A stretch of 64,000 bases of DNA from Eustoma russellianum (Eukaryota > Streptophyta > Magnoliopsida > Gentianales > Gentianaceae). Under the pieces are notes generated by a model, which did no database searches, had not been told where the DNA came from, and saw only the letters and a program-made list of their open reading frames with translations. Within the stretch, counting starts at the first letter, position 1. Each line of letters starts with the position of its first letter. Location: NCBI GenBank assembly GCA_036186865.1, contig AP025065.1:9569240-9633239 (forward strand), in the 5' to 3' direction. Positions 21,302-31,363 of this stretch are shown piece after piece. The position numbers and the translations under genes were made by a program.

Positions 21302-24300
21302 ATATATTAATATGGAACATTCGAGGCATGCGTACGTCATTGCCTCGATTACAACAGTTGATTAGAGAACATCGTTTGAATTTACTTGCTTTAATTGAAC
21401 CTAAGCATGCTCCATCGCAAATACATGGATTTGGTTTGCGTCTTGGCTTTTCACACTGTTATGCCTCACAGTCAGAACATATCTGGTTTTTTTGGCGTGA
21501 TAATGAATTCTGTTTGCTTGCAACACAGGATCAAGATCAAGTGGTTCATTTCACTTTATTATCGGTTTCACTGCAGCAGACATTTGTTCTCTCTTTAGTC
21601 TATGCAAAACATACTGCTTCACAACGTCAACCTCTATGGCGCCCCTTATGTGACTTCGCCGTAGTGTCACAATTACCTTGGCTTGTCGGGGGAGATTCAA
21701 TACTTTTCGCTCCCTTGAAGATCATAATGGCTGCTCCACTCCTTCTCTAACAGCTTTACAAGATTTTAATGAGTGTATTGAAACATGTTCTCTTATGTCA
21801 CCTCAATATCATGGTTCAAGATTTACATGGGCTGAAGGCAGAGGTCTTGGCCGAGTTCGGCGTAGATTGGACTGGATCTTTGTCAACTCTATGTTGCACG
21901 ATGTGTTTGAGAATTTGCAGCTCACTCATTTACCACGGGTTACATCTGATCACACTCCACTTCTATTACTATGTCAGCAAAGTGCTCAGTCTGTCCGTCG
22001 TTCATTTCGCTTTTTAGATGCTTGGCTTCATCATTCAGATTTTCATACATATGTGAAGAATGCATGGATATCATATTCCACAACAGGGGGCATGCATGGT
22101 TTCTATACGAAGTTATTTTCCCTCAAGAAAGACATACAAAAATGGAATAAAGATATCTTTGGGAACATTTTCAGCAATCTGAAGAATGCAGAGGCACAGC
22201 TTAATAGCGCTGAAAATAGTTGGAATGCAAATCCCACGGAAGAGACACGCGAGGCATTTTATAAGGCCAAAGCAGACTACTTGCTCGCTTCTAATTATGA
22301 ATTGCAATTCTGGAAACAAAAGGCGAGGGTAAAATGGCTACAAGAAGGTGATGCTAATACAAGGTACTTCCACTCACTGGTCAAAGGTAAACGCTCTCAG
22401 CTACATATTCAGCAGATTCGAAATTCGGATGAGACACTGCTGACGAATCTGGACAACATTATGACCGCAGCTGTCACGTTTTATACAGATTTATTTGCTC
22501 GTGAGGCGACACAGAATCATTCAGCTATCCTGTCACACATTCCAAGCCTGATATCTGAAGCAGATAACCTCATGCTTACACAGCTACCATTGGAATCAGA
22601 GGTAAAAGAGGCAGTGTGTAGTCTAGATCCTCAGAGTGCAGCTGGACCTGATGGTTTTCATGGTAATTTCTACCGTTCATGCTGGTCTATAATACATTTG
22701 GATGTTCTAAAAGCAGTACATGACTTTTTCATTGGAGTCCCACAGCCTGCTGTCATGGCTAGTGCTTTACTTACATTGATACCAAAAACGCAATCGCCTC
22801 AGACATTTAGTGATTTTCGCCCTATTTGTCTTACAAATTTTTTGAGCAAAGTTTGCACTCGTATTATTGCCACTCGCTTAGGGACGCTACTGCCATAGTT
22901 AATCTCGCCGGAGCAAACATGATTTCTCCCCAGTCATGATATTTCAACTCAGGTTTTATTGGCCTGGGAAATGGTTCATATGTTGGATAGAGGGGGATCT
23001 CAGTTATGCCCGAAATTAGGTATGATGAAGGCTTTTGATCGGGTAAGTTGGGAGTATCTCAAGCTACTATTGCGCAAATTCGGATTCTCGGATTTTTTTC
23101 ATTCGGATTGTCATCAATCACTTAAGTGCCACAAAGCTGTCGGTATTAATAAATGGACAGCCATCGGCCTCTTTTCGCCCATTTAGAGGTGTCAAGCAGG
23201 GTGATCCCTTGTCCCCTTTGCTGTTTATTTTATCATCTGAGGGCTTCAGTAGAGGCCTAAAGTCGTTAGTTGCAGCAGGCTACATTCAATCGTTTCGACT
23301 AGGGCGCATACCCATAGCCATCTCTCACTTGGCATATGCAGATGATTTACTTATTTTTTTGCGAGGTACACAGCGTAATCTCAGGCGATTCCACGCATTC
23401 CTCACTACGTATGAAAATGCATCAGATCAAAAGGTTAATTTTCACAAAAGCAGTTTCATCCCTTCGGCTAATATCACCTCAAGTCAGTGTCGGACATACA
23501 AAGACATATTAGGCATGCGAGCTACTACTCTACCTTTTCGATACCTAGGTTCATATCTTCACAAAGGCATTAATCAATCCTTATATTGCTCGTCCCTATT
23601 ACAACATGTTGAGGACCGTTTACAAGGCTGGCATGCCCGTTTACTCTCCTCGGCGGGACGGTTAGTGCTTTTGCGTTCAGTGATTGCAGCGCTTCCGCTT
23701 CATATTCTGGCAGCAGGCGGCTTGCCAAAGTCAGTCATCCGAATGATCAACAGAAAGATGGCAGCATTCTATTGGGGAGACAGGCATCATTGGGTGGCAT
23801 GGCCAAAAATTACCACGCCTATTGAAGAAGGCGGGTTAGGACTTCGAGATCTTAACGAGTTGCAGCAGGCATATCACTGTCGAATTTGGTGGTCATATCA
23901 AAAGCAAAATACTTTATGGAGTCAATATATGCATATGAAATATGACAGGAGGGACGATTATCGACCACGGCTCCCTGATTCCGTAGTATGGAAACTAATA
24001 TGTAGAATTCATCACACCTGCATCTCTCAAACGACTGGTATGGGATCTTTTCTTACATGGACGCCTACACCCACAGGTGAATTCACGCTCAAGTCAGCCT
24101 ATGATATTTGTAGAATATCAAGGCCGACCCAACTATCTGCAAAATGTATTTGGTTTAAGCAACATTCCCCATCCACTAAAATATTGCTGTGGCGCCTCTT
24201 TCATTCGGCTATGCCATTTGAAGACTACATTGGACGGTACTTAGTGGTCCGCCCCACGCAATGTCCTTTTTACAGGGACCACTCGGCCACAGTGGATCAT

Positions 24301-25151
24301 ATCTTCCTTTACTGCAGTCGTATCCGCCATTTATGGGTCTTTTTTGCCACAGAGTTGCATGGAATACTCCCGACATCACTAACTCTGCGTCAGTATCTAT
24401 TAGCTTGGTGGTATCGTTCAACATTTTCATCATTATTTGGGGTTCTAAAAATTGTCATTCCAGCAATTACAGTTTCCAACATCTGGCGGCATTATGCTCA
24501 ATTAGTTTATGGGGACTCTACATCCTTTTCTACCACAGGGCTAAGGAATTCTATACACTTTGACATTCACATGTGGATACAGAAGATACAGGGATCTAAG
24601 CTTGCAGCAGGACCGGATCTCTCCCTCTCCCCCGGCTTCGTCCTCCACGTCTCCGCATTATTAGGTGGCAAACTCCACCTTCAGGTAGACTCAAATTAAA
24701 TATTGATGCAGCAGTCGGCCGCCATTATGCCGCGGGTGGGGCCATTTTGCGCGATCATGACGGTAACTGTGTGCGTGCACTTTCTTTTCGTCTGCCTCCA
24801 AGTGCGCCATTGATGGCGGAGATTCAGGCTACTCTTTTTGGTCTGATATATTTTCTCCCCTCCTATCGCTCTCTCATAGTAGAATCTGATTATGCTCAAA
24901 TGTTGTCACGACTACATCAACCACAACATATCTATGGCACCTATCACCTACGATTTTTACATACATTACTTCATCATCATAGATTGGAGGTAGCTCATAC
25001 GTATCGCGAGGCCAATATGCTAGCTCATTACCTTGCTCAGCATGCCATGATGTATCCCGCGACATGTTATGTCAACAGTCATAATCTCCCAGCTTTGGTA
25101 CGTGCATCACTCACATTGGATCTCACTTCGGCTAGCTTGCGTGCATGTTGA
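21298..25151 (+). pseudogene. LINE A ORF2 (endonuclease, reverse transcriptase, RNase H), broken
   Basis: Starts MNILIWNIRGMR. The APE-type endonuclease breaks by frameshift inside its GGDFN motif (reads WLVGGDS near 21690), then continues FNTFRSLEDH and keeps TSDHTPLL. RT shows SAAGPDGFHGNFYRSCW, LIPKTQSPQTFSDFRPICL, a stop at 22896, and motif A as KLGMMKAFDRV. The catalytic Asp there is replaced by Gly, while LINEs C and D keep KLDM. HLAYADDLLIF lies near 23330. The zinc-finger-like and C-terminal RT region runs to 24699; after a frameshift an RNase H domain (24747-25151) shows RDHDGNCVRALSF and AEIQATLFGL. In life ORF2 nicks DNA and copies RNA at the nick. This copy is dead. Confidence 0.88.
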
Positions 25152-25517
25152 CATTCTAATCTTCCTCATGGATTGGCGCATTTCTGATTATTCTGCCCGA
25201 ACCACAACGGTTACAGGCAGGCACAGTATGCATTGCCTTCCTTTGGCTCGCTGTTGCACCATCTATATCTTCTGCATATCTAATGTTTTCTTTTCTTACT
25301 CTATATATGGACGACAACGCAACTACGCTACCCACTTGGATCGATGCAACCAAGTTCCCACAACTAAAGTCTTCCATATGGATTGGCATTTCCGCAATTT
25401 CTCTGCCTGTACTTTATTGAGTACAGGCAGACTCGGTATGCTTGATTTTCAATCATCCTGCTGGTTATCGTATGTCTTTTTCTCTGCATTGACGTGCCTG
25501 TTTGTTTTCTTTGTGCA
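25152..25517 (+). other. LINE A 3' UTR with two stem-loops
   Basis: Two related segments 210 bp apart each carry GGATTGGC followed by a stem-loop: 25193-25220 (imperfect) and 25403-25430 (10-bp perfect stem CTGCCTGTAC/GTACAGGCAG with loop TTTATTGA). Small ORFs across this region differ between LINE copies and are taken as accidental. Confidence 0.75.
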
Positions 25518-25979
25518 TTGACGTATGTTCATAATATATATAACGTGTCGGTGGTTTGTTGGAATATATGTGTATAGTGTCTTTTCAAAAAATCTGAATA
25601 TATTATATAAATATATATATGGCGTGTAATTTAAAGGAGAGGAGACTTTCCATTTCCATGTTTGTTTCCTTCATGCCTTCTCAAAATATTTCTCCATTTA
25701 ATGAACTACTTAGTTCATTTAACTAAGTACTTCACTTAATGAACTAGTTTAGTTTATTAATGGTGGCACCTGAAAATAGTTTAAACACAACAAATGTTTG
25801 CCATTTGACGTAAGCTTTAAAGCTTCATGGCTTGTTAGTACGGCAACATTATATATAAAGTATATAAGGCAAGTTTGTCGCAAAAAAGTGACAAGTCATA
25901 AAATGTGTCATGCATTTCTTTAGCACACTGTATTTAAATCGTGCATTTTGTGAATCACTCAAACCCCTTTTTCTCAACA
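25518..25979 (-). repeat. 3' LTR of Sirevirus C, only its first 460 bp or so
   Basis: On the - strand it starts TGTTGAGAAAAAGGGG at 25979, next to the polypurine tract, and matches the 5' LTR until about 25518, where LINE A sequence begins. It includes the dyad cluster at about 25697-25765 and the TATATAACGTGTCGG segment. Confidence 0.85.
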
Positions 25980-26155
25980 ATCTCCCCTTTTGATGATTAA
26001 CAAAATAACCTAAGTTCATGATTTAAATTTAGTCGCTCCCCCTCCAATCGTGCACAAATTCAAATTTCGAATTTTGAATTCTCTTCCCCTTGATTTTTGC
26101 AATCAATCACTCTCACTCCCCCTTAAATCATGCATTCTCTCCCTCTTTATTTTGG
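25980..26155 (-). other. Polypurine tract array of Sirevirus C
   Basis: On the + strand five pyrimidine runs are visible: TCTCCCCTTTT (25981), GCTCCCCCTCC (26035), CTCTTCCCCTTG (26081), CTCACTCCCCCTTAAA (26113) and CTCTCCCTCTTTATTTT (26136). On the - strand they are polypurine tracts. The one touching the LTR is the likely primer site. Confidence 0.75.
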
Positions 26156-26240
26156 AAATAAAATCAAAAGTGCATGTAAGGAAGAAGTAACAATTAAAAA
26201 AACTCACGCATTTTCGATTTCGTTCTTAAGGGTTATTTAT

Positions 26241-28178
26241 TCAACTCTTTACAAATGTCCCTTTTGGTACCCAAATTTGGGTGACCTTTCTAGGTCTTCC
26301 AAAAGGTGAAAGAAGAGATGAAGACATAATATAATATATGTTAAGGGCAAATCCGTTTGGCCTTTGGCCGAGAATCCCATCATGCACATAGTATGATCTT
26401 TGTTTTTGATAAGCATTTCGGTTTGCATGTACGGGGCATGATCTAGATGTATTTTCGGTAAATGAATGTTGTGTATGCATTAATGGTTTCTTTTCGTATT
26501 TGTACGGCGCATAATTATATCTCGTATGATATGAAGATGAAGCACGATGAGATGACATTGGAGGGATCTAGGCGTCTTCTTAGGCGCCACATATGTCTTA
26601 GACGCATCTATTTTCTTAGCCAGAATGAATTTTGTTGATTTATTTAATGTCTCATTTTTCTCAATGTATCTTAATCCGGTTTTGTCGCTATCATGCTTTT
26701 GTGAAGAAATGAAGTGATCTAGCATGTTTGTACCTGTGTCAAATTGTTTTACCATTTTTTCTAGATCTATATTCCTTGATTTAAAGTTTGAAATCTCAGA
26801 TTTCATTTCATCATTTTGTGTCGTTAATGATGAGATCTCTAATTTTAATGCATTTATTATGCAAGACGACTCTTCTTTTGAATCGTTAAATTGAGAAACA
26901 AGGTTTGTGTTAGAAGATTCTAACAACTTCTTGTCTTCAATTAATCGTTTCTTTTCTTTTGCAAGAGTCTTTGAGAACTTATGAAACTCTAAATATTGAC
27001 TAAATAAATCATTATAAGAAGATTCAGAATCACAATTAAAGTTAAAAGATACCTCATTTGATGCCTTAGATGTAAAGCATACTTGTGCCGTTTGTTCTTC
27101 CGTATCATCAGTCTCAGAGTCGGATGAATCACTCCAAGTGGAGGCTTTGAAGGCTCTACTCCTTTGTTTAGGTTCTGAGACGAGTCTAGTTTTGATCCGA
27201 TCTTGGTCAAAGTATTTGTTCGTTTGTTTGTCCTTGTTCAGACAGTCATATAACAAGTGTCCAAGTTTTCTGCATTCATAGCACTTTACATCTTCATTAT
27301 TTTTATTTCTATGATCCTTAGATGAAGTAGGCTTATGTTTGTTTTTAATTGATTTTCTCAAGATCTTTCTTAATCTTTTAGCCATCGTGATTAAATCTTT
27401 ATCATCGGATTCTATGTCACTATCATCTACGCGATCATAAGAGGTAGAGACATATTCATTTGATTTAAACGCTATAGCCTTATCATTTTTAAAAATAGAT
27501 TCAGAATTTCTTAAAGTGAGTTTGTTTTCATATACCTTTAATGATCCGATCAATTCCTCCATTTTTATCGATTTAGTATCCTTATTTTCTTCAATTGCAG
27601 TGACTTTTGAATCCCGTTCGGATGGGAGACTCCTTAACACCTTTTGAACCTTTTCTTGTGTAGAAAAGCTTTGCTAAGAGACTCAAGAGAATCATAGATG
27701 TTAGTCAATCGTAAATCCATGTCAACAATAGACTCACTTGGCAATAATTTGAAAGACTTAAGTGTGGACATAAGCATATTAATCTTAGACTCCTTTACTT
27801 GGATAGTCCCTTCATGTTTCATCTCAAGAATTCTCCACATCTCTTGGGCACTAAAGCAATTAGATACGTAACTAGATTCACTTTTGCTTAGCCCGTTTAA
27901 GAGTAATTGCATGGCTCTAGCATTCATACTTAATCTCTTTTTGTCATCACTAGTATATTCTTGTTTCGATTTTACAACCTCTAGTGTGACACCATCAACA
28001 GTAGGTAACTTCGAAGGGATGAAAGGACCATCTTCTACAATGGACCATAGATCAATATCAATAGCCATAAGAAAAAGTTTCATTCGAAGCTTCCATTGAA
28101 TAAAGGACTCACTATCAAAAAGAAGAGGCATTTAACTCGACATACCTTCTTGTTCGGTTTTGAAGCTAGTGGTTGCTA
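26241..28178 (-). pseudogene. gag: Sirevirus C gag with zinc knuckle and coiled coil
   Basis: The expected start codon is ATA (compare ATG at 11176 in B), and a TAA follows within 15 codons. After that the capsid part is open from MPLLFDSESFIQWKLRMK to about 27634. After one frameshift, 27640-26480 is open for 386 codons. It has VTAIEENKDTKSIKMEELI, an intact CX2CX4HX4C zinc knuckle (CYECRKLGHLLYDC), an acidic stretch (WSDSSDSETDDTEEQ), and a heptad-rich coiled coil (KTLAKEKKRLIEDKKLLES onward). A last shift leads to the C terminus VTQIWVPKGTFVKS at 26241, exactly where B's gag ends before its protease. The gag is better preserved than in B although no pol is present. Confidence 0.87.
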
Positions 28179-28221
28179 TCTCACTTAGATCGTTGGATCT
28201 TCTTGTTGTGAGTGTGCCTGC

Positions 28222-28233
28222 GCTCTGATACCA
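28222..28233 (-). other. Primer binding site of Sirevirus C
   Basis: GCTCTGATACCA on the + strand is the complement of TGGTATCAGAGC, the initiator-tRNA-Met priming site. It sits two bases from the 5' LTR end at 28236. Confidence 0.92.
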
Positions 28234-28235
28234 CT

Positions 28236-30683
28236 TGTAGTACCTGTAAGACACCACTAGAAGGGAGGGAGGTTGATTGGTGGGTGCGGAAAATTTGATT
28301 TTTAAAATGTTTTGATCCAAAAACCCAACTTCTGAAAACAGTTTCTGTTTTCAGGTCCTGTTTTGCAACGTTTGAAAAGCTAGGTTACATGCCTTCAAAA
28401 ACTCTGAAATTTGGAGAGATTGTAGTGTCAGTTGTTCTGAGTATCTCCTAAAAATGTTAGATCAAAATTCAACATCTAACCCTTTGAAAAATCGTTTGTG
28501 GTCAGATTGCGCAAATCTGCCAGAAACAGTAGTCTGATTTTAAAAATTTATTCCGATTAATCCGTAGCTTCAAATGGTATGAAAATTTAATGAGAAACCC
28601 CTTACTATATGTATTTAAATTGGTTGAAACAGATTTGAAAAATACCTGGGAAGTATGTCAAATACGTTCAAGTTCTCAACCTTTGCAAGTCTGAAAATCA
28701 GATTGCACTAGTCTCAGATCTATTAACGTTTGAATGACTTATACTTGTCCAAATGAGTTGAAACTTGTTCCAAATGAAACTTAGGAGATTTTTGTATGTT
28801 TCTTCAAAATTTCACAATTTTTTAAATTCGTTTACTATTTTTAAGATCGCGACAAAATGGATACAAAGTGCAGGAAAGTGAAAGTACTATGCAGTAAAGT
28901 AAAGAACACAAGGAATTTTATATTGGTTCGGTTAAATCAACCTACTCCAGTCTTCGAGGACACCTTACTCGGTTATCACCAAAAAAAATAACACCTTACC
29001 ACAATGATTGCTGGAGTTACACACCAACTTCAACCCTTTACACAAACGTTACAAGCAATCACACCTTTCACGAACACCACCACCGAACGGATGAAGGTTT
29101 GATCACACCTTGATCAACCTTTTACAATTTAAACATGTATGGTGGTCTAATCAAAGCCTATTCAATATAATGAATATAAGAACAATAGGCTTGAGAGAAG
29201 AAGAAGAAGAAGAAAGAAATGTAGAAGAGGAGAATAGAAGACACTTTTGCACTTATGAGATTATGAGAATTGTTTTGCATTTGAGTGGCTCTCTTCTCTT
29301 CCTTTTATCAAGACTTGGCCGCCCCCCCTCTAGGGCATTTCATCACCTTGAGAATTCTCTTTTATGTCCTTGGAAGATTGCCTTGTGTAGGTATGACACC
29401 ATCTTCCTCACTTGGCACGTTATGATTGGATGATTGACTTGGCCTTGCTTACTTGGCACTCCTTGATTGGATGAGATTTGTCATCACTTGATGACTGTAA
29501 AAATCTGAGAATAACACTTAAAAGATGTGCCAAAATAGTAGTAATAACCTTGCCAAATATCACACAATTAATCTCACTTAATTTGCAAAGTAAATTGGTC
29601 TCAATTATGACCAAGAATTCGGCCACCCTTATGCATCACATGCTGAAATTTTCAGCATGTGCAATAATCTCAAGATGTTCAAATTATGTCATATTATTAC
29701 ACATCAATCCCTTGAAAATGGAGAAGCAAATTTATCACAATTAAGACTCAAAATTTCGGCCACTTAATGCTCACATGTTGAATTTTGAGCATGTGTTACA
29801 TTTGTAACATAGTTTGAAATATTACCTTGTGTAGCTCCCTCCATTAAGTCACTAACCTTGTGTAGTCCATTCTTCACCAATCAAGATGTCAACTAAGCTC
29901 CACATAGGCTCCACCAATTAGCATTAGGCGTGTGAAGTGAGCTTGAACATGTGTTGAATTTATTTTTGTAAACTTTGTAAAATAGTGCATAATAACTATA
30001 CACATATGGTATATTCCAATTAGTCCTAATTTGTATATTATAGAACACTTTAGTATGTATTGAATATGTAAAAAGTGTTAGATACATGTTACATGTCATG
30101 CCAAAAAACGATCCATGTGTCGTGTTCGTAGAAAACCGAATTTTTGACTTTTGTTGATTACGCGATTTTTCTCCGATTAAATTCAAACTTTTTTCACATG
30201 TAATATATATTATGTTACACATAATATACATAAAATAATTTGAATATTCAGCTCTTAATGGCTGAGACAAATGGCACCACATGTGACACAAAATAATGAA
30301 ATTGAAATCTCCACAATTTGGCCTTAATTGGGGATGATTTGTGTGTGCCAACATGGAATGATTTTATGGCTGAGTGTACCATGTAAGCCACAAAATTTGT
30401 GGCCATTTTTGAAGTGTAGGGGCTGTCCATCTATATATGGCAAGTACGTGACACGTTAGCAAAGTTTCGGTAGTCACCCGATACGACAATTTTTGGTTTA
30501 GAACCTTGTAACATGGCGTTATAATTTTGTCATCACCATGACCTATATCACATAATATAAGACCTGAATATACTCATAAATATGAGGTAAGTATAGTGGT
30601 GTGACATTGACTTACGTTCATAATATATATAACGTGTCGGTAGTACGTTGGAATATATGTGTATATTGCCGTTTAAAAAAATC

Positions 30684-30687
<4 letters not shown>
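28236..30687 (-). repeat. 5' LTR of Sirevirus C, inner part (3' of the LINE D insertion)
   Basis: Ends TACTACA on the - strand, next to the primer binding site. Contains the shared block GGTTCGGTTAAATC/CCTACTCCAGTC (28925-28953) and palindromes CACATGCTGAAATTTTCAGCATGTG (29637) and CACATGTTGAATTTTGAGCATGTG (29772). It continues at 35395 beyond LINE D. Confidence 0.85.

Positions 30688-30721
<34 letters not shown>
30688..30721. repeat. (TA)n tail of LINE D
   Basis: Pure TA repeat at the 3' end of the complement-strand LINE D. It merges with AT-rich LTR sequence of element C, so the exact junction is unclear. Confidence 0.85.
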
Positions 30722-30724
<3 letters not shown>

Positions 30725-31225
30725 GCGGAATTTTATTAATTAATAAATGTCTCCGTTATGGTGGAGGAAACCTTAGTACAACAGCGAATATCGTATGAAA
30801 ACCAATAATGTAAAGCTGTGATGATGTGTAATCTCCAATCAAATATGATATGCCGCATTAAAACCTTGCCAAGTAAAACCACCCTTGTGGATAAAACCTT
30901 GGCGAAGGTAAAATCATACATATTTATCGGATTGGAGGGAAAACGTGTGTATACAGGCACAGTATTGTTTGACGCCCTAAAGTATATGTTGTGTTTGTCG
31001 AAGATGCACACAGACGGTTGATATGGCTGCATGCAGTGGCATTTGATGTAGTCCTTCTTTGGAAGCAAGAGTTGGCGGCTGGGATATTGTGCATGATCAA
31101 GCGACATAATGAATCCACGCAATATAGGTGATGTCCCTCGACAGGAAAAAGACAAGTTTGAATTAGTGTCCGTAAACGAAATAAGGAGCAGAATGAGCAT
31201 TATGTAACTCCACAAGCATACCGAT

Positions 31226-31338
31226 ATTGCCCGTAGTCCGTAGACTGCGGGCAACAGAATGGAATGAACGCATCTGATATATGAGTGGAAGGATAGAAGG
31301 CATACCCGCGTTGCCTGCATGCAAATAATGCAGGCAAC
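31226..31338 (-). other. Two stem-loops in LINE D's 3' UTR
   Basis: 31226-31255 has stems of 13 nt around CGTA. 31310-31338 is a perfect 11-bp stem, GTTGCCTGCAT/ATGCAGGCAAC. They are positional counterparts of the stem-loops in LINEs A, C and G but have different stem sequences. Confidence 0.7.
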
Positions 31339-31363
31339 CATATAATGTAAACAACCAGATGTA

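Larger units (their letters stand above)
19781..25517 (+). mobile_element. LINE A (L1-type non-LTR retrotransposon), 3' end missing
   Basis: 5' UTR of about 200 bp with GGCGGCTATAGCCGCCGCC (compare LINE C's 5' end), ORF1, ORF2 (endonuclease, RT, RNase H) and a 3' UTR carrying two stem-loops. The conserved 3' block and (TA)n tail seen in G, C and D are missing: the LINE breaks near 25517, where the LTR of Sirevirus C begins. No target duplication could be defined. Confidence 0.85.

Noticed and set aside
25069..25521. A 150-codon ORF after LINE A's RNase H
   Set aside because: It spans the 3' UTR with the stem-loops and is not kept in LINEs C or D.
29893..30354. A 153-codon ORF on the - strand
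   Set aside because: It lies in the LTR of Sirevirus C, is not matched in B's LTRs, and has no domain.
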